From: Veillonella sp.
GTDB lineage: Bacteria; Bacillota; Negativicutes; Veillonellales; Veillonellaceae
NCBI RefSeq assembly: GCF_015058545.1
Contig: NZ_SVCB01000094.1
Coordinates: 1 to 11,593 of the forward strand
DNA: 11,593 nt
Direction of reading: 5' to 3'
Translations under genes and position numbers: made by a program
In this document: in pieces, positions 7,388 to 11,593 of the stretch
Numbering within the stretch: the stretch's first letter is position 1
Layout: every line of letters begins with the position of its first letter
The notes under the pieces: generated by a model
The model's database searches: none
What the model saw: the letters and a program-made list of their open reading frames with translations, nothing else
Told to the model about the DNA's origin: nothing

Positions 7388-7419
7388 TGAATTGATTATT
7401 ACCTACACCAATCAATTCA
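7388..7419 (-). repeat. Perfect inverted repeat in the autotransporter leader
   Basis: TGAATTGATT (7388-7397) and its exact complement (7410-7419) flank a 12-base loop, about 50 bases upstream of the autotransporter ATG. In the mRNA it would form a 10-bp, AU-rich hairpin; as DNA it could be a dimeric regulator site. No T run follows it, so it is not a terminator. Confidence 0.55.
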
Positions 7420-7458
7420 TCACGACTTCATTTATATCTAAATACTATCATATTTGTG

Positions 7459-7465
7459 CCCCCCC
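7459..7465 (-). promoter_or_regulatory. Run of seven G upstream of the autotransporter gene
   Basis: Seven consecutive C on the plus strand (G on the minus strand) lie 122 bases before the autotransporter ATG, flanked by the short inverted repeat TTGTG/CACAA. Weak -35 (TTGTGG, 7469-7464) and -10 (TAGTAT, 7447-7442) matches sit 16 bases apart with the tract between them. The promoter itself is not resolved. Such tracts are slippage-prone and can control surface proteins. Confidence 0.4.
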
Positions 7466-7510
7466 ACAAGACATATAGCCATTATTTTATCAGTGTTTCT
7501 CATAAAACAA

Positions 7511-7549
7511 AACACGGTGGTTAAAAATTATATTTCATACCGCCGTGTT
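7511..7549 (-). terminator. Second hairpin between fixB and the autotransporter gene
   Basis: An 11-base inverted repeat with one G-U type mismatch (AACACGGTGGT at 7511-7521, ACCGCCGTGTT at 7539-7549) has a 17-base AT-rich loop. On the minus strand it is followed by TTTGTTTTATG. It could be a backup terminator for the fix operon or an early leader structure of the autotransporter transcript. Confidence 0.5.
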
Positions 7550-7590
7550 AAAATTTCACACATCTTATATTTTTGCACTATTCATCATAT

Positions 7591-7632
7591 AAAAAAGAAA
7601 AAGCCACAGTGTCATTACACCATAGCTTTTTC
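7591..7632 (-). terminator. Terminator of the fixCXAB operon
   Basis: The stem GAAAAAGC (7597-7604) / GCTTTTTC (7625-7632) contains an inner GTGT/ACAC helix. On the minus strand the stem runs into CTTTTTCTTTTTTA, a strong U tract. It lies about 40 bases past the fixB stop codon. Confidence 0.8.
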
Positions 7633-7670
7633 ACAAATTTTATTAATAAGTAAATAATTGGGTTTTCACT

Positions 7671-8672
7671 TTATCCTTTTATAGCCTTGCATTGCGCAAT
7701 CATTTCACGAGCTACTTCCATAGCGTCGCCTACGATACCGTAGTCGCACACTTTGAAAATAGAGGCTTCCGGATCGTTATTAATGGCCACAATCATATCG
7801 GAGCCCGTAATGCCGGCCGTATGCTGAATGGCACCGGAGATGCCGAAGGCCAAGTATAATTTTGGCGCTACCGTCTTACCGGTCTGACCAACTTGGCGAC
7901 TTAACGGATACCAGCCTTTTTCAACAATCGGACGGGTTACGCCGAGCACGCCACCCAAAGCATCGGCCAATTCTTCCAATACTTTGAAGTTTTCAGGGGA
8001 ACCCATACCGCGACCGCCGGCCACGATGATTTCCGCTTCTTCAATGTTAACATCGTTCATGTCCACCTTAATCATTTCCACGAAACGATTGCGAATGTCC
8101 GAATCACTGAGGTTAACATCTACTTTGTTGATATGACCTTGACGACCTTCTTGGCGTTCCGGCATTTTGAACACGTTCGGACGAACGGAGCCCATTTGCG
8201 GGCGATGTTCCGGACAGATGATTTCCGCCAAAATGTTACCTCCCAAAGCCGGACGAGTCCATTCTACAAGACCGTCGGATGTGCTTACGGACAAAATCGT
8301 ACAGTCCGCTACAACGCCGTTTTTCATACGACCGGAAATACGCGGCGCCAAATCGCGACCGTCATTGGTAGCGCCGATGAGGATAACATTCGGTTTATCC
8401 TTGGCAAAGAAATCGGTAATAACCTTGGTGTAACCGTCGGTATTGTATCGAGCCAATAAAGGATGTTCAAATACGTGAACGTAATCACTGCCGTATTCCA
8501 CGAGGCTCTGGGCTTCCGATGCGACGTTGGCACCGAGAAGCAAGGTATGAACATCTTCATGCAACTGATCCGCTATGAGGCGAGCCTGACCAATTAATTC
8601 ATATGTGACTTTGCGCACCTGACCGTCGAAGCAGTCAGCAATGACATAGACACCTTTGTATTCTTCAAACAC
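7671..8672 (-). CDS. fixB: Electron transfer flavoprotein alpha subunit FixB
   Basis: A 333-residue ETF alpha subunit. Residues about 1-195 form the N-terminal alpha/beta domain. The C-terminal FAD-binding domain holds the family motifs GGRGMGS (219-225), SRQVGQTGKTV (258-268), GISGAIQHTAG (277-287) and AINNDPEASIF followed by CDYGIVGD. It pairs with FixA as the soluble flavoprotein dimer that passes electrons to FixC/FixX. The start codon is GTG at 8672, supported by AGGAGG seven bases upstream and by the gap of 19 bases after fixA; it is the only non-ATG start in this operon. Last gene of the operon, followed by a strong terminator. The assignment to the Fix group rather than to a dehydrogenase-linked ETF rests on the fixC and fixX neighbours. 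Confidence 0.96.
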   Translation of the reverse strand: MFEEYKGVYVIADCFDGQVRKVTYELIGQARLIADQLHEDVHTLLLGANVASEAQSLVEYGSDYVHVFEHPLLARYNTDGYTKVITDFFAKDKPNVILIGATNDGRDLAPRISGRMKNGVVADCTILSVSTSDGLVEWTRPALGGNILAEIICPEHRPQMGSVRPNVFKMPERQEGRQGHINKVDVNLSDSDIRNRFVEMIKVDMNDVNIEEAEIIVAGGRGMGSPENFKVLEELADALGGVLGVTRPIVEKGWYPLSRQVGQTGKTVAPKLYLAFGISGAIQHTAGITGSDMIVAINNDPEASIFKVCDYGIVGDAMEVAREMIAQCKAIKG

Positions 8673-8691
8673 CGTAATTCCTCCTTAGCTA

Positions 8692-9492
8692 TCAGATAAG
8701 TTCTTTTTGTTTTAACACATCCATAACGGTTGCTACGGATTCCGAAACCGCACCGGTAAGCATGGTGCCGGCGGAGCGCATAGGTGGGCTGTATACTTTG
8801 CGTACACGCGTTGGCGAACCCTGTAAGCCGAGGCGTTTAGGGTCCGTCGTCATGTCTTTAACGGTAATCGTCTTCACTTCATACTGCGTAGCGCGAATGG
8901 AATTATGAAGTGTCGGATAACGTGGCTCGTTTAGTGCCTTTACGGCCGTAAGGAGCATCGGCATTTCCGTATCCAACACTTCGAAACCTTCTTCGTGTTC
9001 GCGTTTCGTACGAACGATATTATCGTTCACTTCGATGTCGCACACGTACGTTACCTGAGGAATGCCCAATTCTTCCGCAATCTGCGGACCTACTTGCGCC
9101 GTATCACCGTCGATAGCCTGTTTGCCACAGAAAATCATGTCAAATGGTTTGCCCTGGTCTTCCTGCACTTTAGCAATAGCACAAGCGATAGTATAGCTGG
9201 TAGCGAGTGTATCGGCACCGGCAAAAGCGCGGTCCGTAATGAGGTACGCGTCATCGGCGCCCATGGAGATACATTCTTTTAACGCCAACGATGCTTGTGG
9301 CGGTCCCATGGTAATCACGGAAACGCGGGTTCCCGGGTATTTATCTTTAACGTCGAGCGCTGCTTCGAGCGCATTCATGTCAAACGGATTCACAATACTT
9401 GGCAGGCCGGTACGAATTAAAGTGTTCGTTTCCGGATCGAGCTTGATTTCAGACGTATCCGGCACTTGCTTGATACATACGAGTAATTCCAT
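8692..9492 (-). CDS. fixA: Electron transfer flavoprotein beta subunit FixA
   Basis: A 266-residue ETF beta subunit. The start MELLVCIKQVPDT, the stretch NPFDMNALEAAL (35-46), AGADTLATS (91-99) and GKQAIDGDTAQVGP (123-136) are family hallmarks and cover the nucleotide-binding region. In bifurcating ETFs this subunit carries the flavin that receives hydride from NADH and splits the electron pair. The ATG has GGGAGG six bases upstream and is 14 bases after the fixX stop. Order fixC-fixX-fixA-fixB differs from the fixABCX order of enteric and nitrogen-fixing bacteria but contains the same four subunits. Confidence 0.96.
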   Translation of the reverse strand: MELLVCIKQVPDTSEIKLDPETNTLIRTGLPSIVNPFDMNALEAALDVKDKYPGTRVSVITMGPPQASLALKECISMGADDAYLITDRAFAGADTLATSYTIACAIAKVQEDQGKPFDMIFCGKQAIDGDTAQVGPQIAEELGIPQVTYVCDIEVNDNIVRTKREHEEGFEVLDTEMPMLLTAVKALNEPRYPTLHNSIRATQYEVKTITVKDMTTDPKRLGLQGSPTRVRKVYSPPMRSAGTMLTGAVSESVATVMDVLKQKELI

Positions 9493-9506
9493 AGTCAGCC
9501 TCCCTA

Positions 9507-9788
9507 TTAGCCTTGACGAAATTCAATACCCTTCGTGTCATCCGGGTATTCCCATTTAGTTACAATCGTTTTACCGCACAAAACTCGACAAGTTCCGCAT
9601 TCTACGCAACCGGCGTAGTCAAATGCGAGCGTACCGTCGTCGTTTAAGGTATATAAACCGGCCGGGCAGGCATTGACGAGTTTCATTTTTTCCTTCATAT
9701 CCGGATAATCATGGATAATCTCAATGTGCGGATGACCTTCGTTTACATAATATTTATTGACACCTAATTTTTCTTCTAAGTTTGTCAT
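9507..9788 (-). CDS. fixX: Ferredoxin-like protein FixX
   Basis: A 93-residue iron-sulfur protein. Five cysteines are present: Cys41 in ACPAGLY, then Cys61, Cys64, Cys67 and Cys71 in GCVECGTCRVLCG. The CxxCxxC set plus the Cys-Pro at 41-42 can ligand one [4Fe-4S] cluster; Cys71 is followed by Gly rather than Pro, which fits loss of the second cluster of ancestral ferredoxins, as in FixX proteins generally. It would relay electrons between FixC and quinone. The ATG overlaps the fixC stop (ATGA), giving translational coupling, and a strong AGGAGGT lies 8 bases upstream inside the end of fixC. Confidence 0.95.
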   Translation of the reverse strand: MTNLEEKLGVNKYYVNEGHPHIEIIHDYPDMKEKMKLVNACPAGLYTLNDDGTLAFDYAGCVECGTCRVLCGKTIVTKWEYPDDTKGIEFRQG

Positions 9789-11065
9789 AGGGCACGACCT
9801 CCTTTAAGGGCATCCATTGCCAAGTTCACAAGGCCTACACCGGTAGCCCGTTTCAACAATTTCGGAACAAGCGGTTTCGCGCCGTCGCCGTTCACGGTAA
9901 ATACATCGGACATGATGCCGTTAACCATTCCCGGATATTTTTGGAAAATTCGCGGATTATTGAGGAATTCAGGGAAGTGACGGTAAGTTTTCAAATCTTT
10001 ACCTACGAAGCTGTCCTGAATCATGATATCGTAATAACGCATGGCACCGGCGGAGAAATCGCCTAATTTTTTAGCTTTAATAATCGCATCAGCTGCGTAC
10101 ATACCGGACGCAATGGCAAAATCCATGCCGCGTACGGTGTAGCCCATGTTGATACAGAAACCGGCCGCATCACCGACGATGACAAAACCGTCACCGCTCA
10201 AAGTGCTCACCATATTATAGCCCGCTTCCGGCACCATGTGACCGCTACGTTCGAGGAGTTTACCGCCTTTTAACAAACGCGCCACTGTCGGATACGCCAT
10301 GAATTCGTTAAACATTTCGTCGATAGTCGCATCCGATTCACCGATGTGTTCAAGACCGACTACAACGCCGATGGACAAGCTGTTTTTATTGGTATAGATA
10401 AAACCGCCGCCCATGAGGCCGTGCGTAATATCGCCCATGAAAAGCCAAGACAAGCCGTCATTGCCGTCGAGGCCCAAACGTTCTTCCAAAACGCCTTTAT
10501 TGAAGCTGTACACTTCTTTGGCGCCAACCGCTACTTCGGCAGCCGTAATCGGTGCCCGCAAACCGGCTCTTTCCGCCAATAAGGAATTAACGCCGTCAGC
10601 CAATACGACTACGTCGGCACGCAAAGTATCTTTGCCGCAACGAATGCCTACTACTTTGCCGTGTTCCATGAGGAGTTCACTGACTTGAATTCGGTTAACT
10701 ACTACGGCTCCCGCTTTTTCAGCCTGTTCTACGAGCCATTTATCAAAAACGCCGCGCAATACCACATAGGATTCGTCTTTCGGCTGAGCCGGTTCCGCTT
10801 CGTATTCCACGGTTGTCGCTTTGCCGCCTTCCAAAATGGAGATGCGCTCCTTCGTTACTTTCCGTTCTAATGGAGCGGTTTTTCTAAAATCAGGAATCAA
10901 CTCTTCCAACGAGTGCGTATAAATACGACCACCCGTCATGTTCTTCGCGCCCCCATAACTCCCTCGTTCAACCAAGAGCACTTTCACACCCTCTTTGGCC
11001 ATTCGATAAGCAGCTGCCGCACCTGCTAAGCCACCGCCTACAACGATTGCATCAAATTGTTCCAT
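9785..11065 (-). CDS. fixC: FAD-dependent ETF:quinone oxidoreductase-like protein FixC
   Basis: A 426-residue flavoprotein, close to the usual FixC length. The N-terminal dinucleotide-binding fold reads AIVVGGGLAGAAAAYRMA (GxGxxG at 10-15), ending in a Glu-Arg (VERG) where the ribose is bound. A GDAAGF motif and the MGYTVRGMDFAIASG stretch in the last third complete the FAD site. It takes electrons from the FixAB flavoprotein and, with FixX, delivers them to quinone at the membrane; no transmembrane helix is expected. The start at 11065 is chosen over an in-frame ATG 18 codons upstream because AAGGAG lies six bases before it and the GxGxxG fold begins right after. First gene of the operon, overlapping fixX by four bases. 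Confidence 0.95.
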   Translation of the reverse strand: MEQFDAIVVGGGLAGAAAAYRMAKEGVKVLLVERGSYGGAKNMTGGRIYTHSLEELIPDFRKTAPLERKVTKERISILEGGKATTVEYEAEPAQPKDESYVVLRGVFDKWLVEQAEKAGAVVVNRIQVSELLMEHGKVVGIRCGKDTLRADVVVLADGVNSLLAERAGLRAPITAAEVAVGAKEVYSFNKGVLEERLGLDGNDGLSWLFMGDITHGLMGGGFIYTNKNSLSIGVVVGLEHIGESDATIDEMFNEFMAYPTVARLLKGGKLLERSGHMVPEAGYNMVSTLSGDGFVIVGDAAGFCINMGYTVRGMDFAIASGMYAADAIIKAKKLGDFSAGAMRYYDIMIQDSFVGKDLKTYRHFPEFLNNPRIFQKYPGMVNGIMSDVFTVNGDGAKPLVPKLLKRATGVGLVNLAMDALKGGRAL

Positions 11066-11130
11066 GCTGTTCTCCTTGTGTAATACACTGTATATTAGAA
11101 TATTAAAAAATTTAAACAAACAACAGTTAC

Positions 11131-11168
11131 GTCCCGCTATGGCTTTTTACGACCCACCGCGGGTAGAC
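11131..11168 (-). other. Hairpin in the fixC leader
   Basis: On the minus strand GTC and CCCGC (11168-11159, with a 2-base bulge) can pair with GCGGGAC (11137-11131) around a 21-base loop, about 65 bases before the fixC ATG. It is the only GC-rich spot in an AT-rich leader of roughly 170 bases. No known riboswitch class was recognised with confidence. Confidence 0.35.
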
Positions 11169-11220
11169 ACAGGTTAGAAATTCGTAGAATACCATATCGA
11201 TAAACTACTTTATACGTACT

Positions 11221-11270
11221 ATTATATATATTCTAAGTAAATTTATAAAATACCTCTTTTGCATTGTAAA
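11221..11270 (-). promoter_or_regulatory. Promoter region of the fixCXAB operon
   Basis: Two overlapping sigma-70-like promoters are visible on the minus strand. The first is TTTACA (11270-11265), 17 bases, TATAAA (11247-11242). The second is TTTATA (11249-11244), 17 bases, TATAAT (11226-11221). The decamer TAGAATATAT occurs twice (11280-11271 and 11235-11226), 45 bases apart, bracketing them. The transcript would have a leader of about 150-170 bases. Confidence 0.55.
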
Positions 11271-11359
11271 ATATATTCTATATATTAAAAAGAATTCAAA
11301 TTGGGAGATTGTGCAGATTGAATCGATTATTTATCGCAACGGGGTTTAACTTTTAACAC

Positions 11360-11395
11360 GGCCGTGATTGAAAAAGGGAATAGTACGGCCTTTTT
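11360..11395 (+). terminator. Plus-strand terminator-like hairpin
   Basis: GGCCGT (11360-11365) pairs with ACGGCC (11385-11390), followed directly by five T. An alternative pairing, AAAAAGG (11371-11377) with CCTTTTT (11389-11395), uses the same 3' half. No plus-strand gene is visible upstream within the window, so what it would end is unclear. The rest of 11271-11470 holds no gene that I can support. Confidence 0.45.
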
Positions 11396-11470
11396 GACGG
11401 ATATAGGACTATGCAAATAAAATATATGTCGCTCAAAATCAATCAATATTGTTCAAAGTTAAAGATGTAT

Positions 11471-11578
11471 GAGGGCAATCATAACCACCCGTAGAACGGG
11501 TGGTTTGCTCTGACCCTATAAGGGTCTTTCTCTAGTGGTTGCCCTCTAAAGAGGGCTTTGAGTAATCTGACAACCACT
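11471..11578 (-). ncRNA. Probable IS200/IS605 right end with 3' part of a TnpB omega RNA
   Basis: Read on the minus strand, there is an outer helix AGTGGTT (11578-11572) / AACCACT (11540-11534). Inside it lies a hairpin GCCCTC-TTTA-GAGGGC (11556-11541), then a hairpin GACCCT-TAT-AGGGTC (11526-11512), then a 9-bp hairpin AACCACCCG-TTCTA-CGGGTGGTT (11505-11483). The block ends in TTGCCCTC (11478-11471), which is complementary to GAGGGCAA at 11546-11539 and could form a pseudoknot closing the structure. Consecutive hairpins with a 3'-terminal pseudoknot next to the guide are the layout known for TnpB-associated omega RNAs, which overlap the tnpB 3' end and the element right end. If so, the guide would begin at about 11470. 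No transposase motif is visible, so the family call rests on structure and general resemblance. Confidence 0.5.
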
Positions 11579-11591
11579 CTATTACCACTGG
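11532..11591 (-). CDS. Possible 3' tail of tnpB, cut by the window edge
   Basis: One minus-strand frame enters from the right edge and ends at TAG (11534-11532) after 19 codons (PVVIEWLSDYSKPSLEGNH). Its end overlaps the hairpin array, as tnpB genes overlap their omega RNA. A second frame is open even longer, to TGA near 11481, so the choice is uncertain. The piece carries none of the diagnostic TnpB motifs (RuvC residues, zinc-finger CPxCG), which would lie outside the window. Treat as a partial, unproven call. Confidence 0.25.
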   Translation of the reverse strand, partial: PVVIEWLSDYSKPSLEGNH

Positions 11592-11593
11592 CT

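Noticed and set aside
7338..7415. Upstream in-frame ATG adding 26 residues to the autotransporter
   Set aside because: It would place a non-signal sequence before a clear signal peptide; the downstream ATG has a well-placed AGGAG.
7454..7657. Plus-strand 67-codon open frame in the fixB-autotransporter gap
   Set aside because: It runs through two hairpins and has no ribosome binding site or recognisable features.
11066..11119. Upstream in-frame ATG adding 18 residues to FixC
   Set aside because: The added residues are a Phe/Ile-rich translation of an AT-rich leader, and AAGGAG sits just before the second ATG, which begins the FAD fold.
11150..11165. ACCGCGG resembling a T-box antiterminator on the plus strand
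   Set aside because: The required TGG before ACCGCG is absent and no aminoacyl-tRNA synthetase or amino acid gene follows on that strand.
11120..11180. Resemblance of the fixC leader to a cyclic-di-GMP (GEMM) riboswitch
   Set aside because: Only a loose similarity to the GGGACGCAAAGCC core; key bases differ and the receptor helix is not evident.
11411..11491. Short plus-strand frame beginning ATGCAAATAAAA
   Set aside because: Fewer than 30 codons, no ribosome binding site and running into the hairpin array on the opposite strand.
11483..11556. Hairpin array read as plain terminators or a CRISPR-like repeat
   Set aside because: The hairpins differ in sequence, have no spacers of equal size and lack T runs; the pseudoknot complementarity suggests one folded RNA instead.

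Overview
The window reads like a chromosomal segment of an anaerobic diderm Firmicute (class Negativicutes, Veillonella/Negativicoccus/Dialister-like). This is an inference from gene content. A trimeric autotransporter with a YadA-type barrel requires an outer membrane, while the strong AGGAGG-type ribosome binding sites, the MarR/Opu-type genes and the fixCXAB set fit diderm Firmicutes. No rRNA, tRNA or CRISPR array was seen. All genes recognised with confidence lie on the minus strand, so the window is described here from high to low coordinates.

Right edge (about 11300-11593). This stretch has no complete gene. On the minus strand it contains a compact chain of hairpins with a long-range complementarity that could form a pseudoknot. 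It resembles the right end of an IS200/IS605-type element with the 3' part of a TnpB omega RNA, and a possible last piece of the tnpB reading frame runs off the window. A plus-strand hairpin followed by five T sits between this and the next operon.

fixCXAB (7671-11065). A tight four-gene operon encodes an ETF:quinone oxidoreductase-like flavoprotein (FixC), its ferredoxin-like partner (FixX) and the two electron-transfer flavoprotein subunits (FixA, FixB). FixC and FixX overlap by four bases, and FixB starts with GTG. Two sigma-70-like promoters and a hairpin-bearing leader precede fixC, and a strong terminator follows fixB. The complex is of the type that couples NADH oxidation to reduction of both quinone and ferredoxin or flavodoxin.

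Trimeric autotransporter (4488-7337, leader to about 7500). It is 949 residues long, with a signal peptide, a long left-handed beta-roll head, a helical insertion, a neck, a coiled-coil stalk and a YadA-type anchor. Unusually, about 61 mostly coiled-coil residues follow the anchor and should sit in the periplasm. The leader has a run of seven G and a perfect inverted repeat, both candidates for expression control. A large two-lobed terminator follows the gene.

MarR-Opu operon (979-4127). A promoter whose -35 box lies inside a palindrome (a likely MarR operator) drives an internally deleted quinone oxidoreductase pseudogene, a MarR-family regulator, an ABC ATPase without CBS domains and a fused permease/substrate-binding protein of the OpuB/OpuC/EgtU type. 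The genes are almost contiguous. A hairpin terminator ends the operon.

Left edge (136-846). A DUF554 membrane protein has its own extended -10 promoter, and a terminator hairpin lies at the extreme left end.
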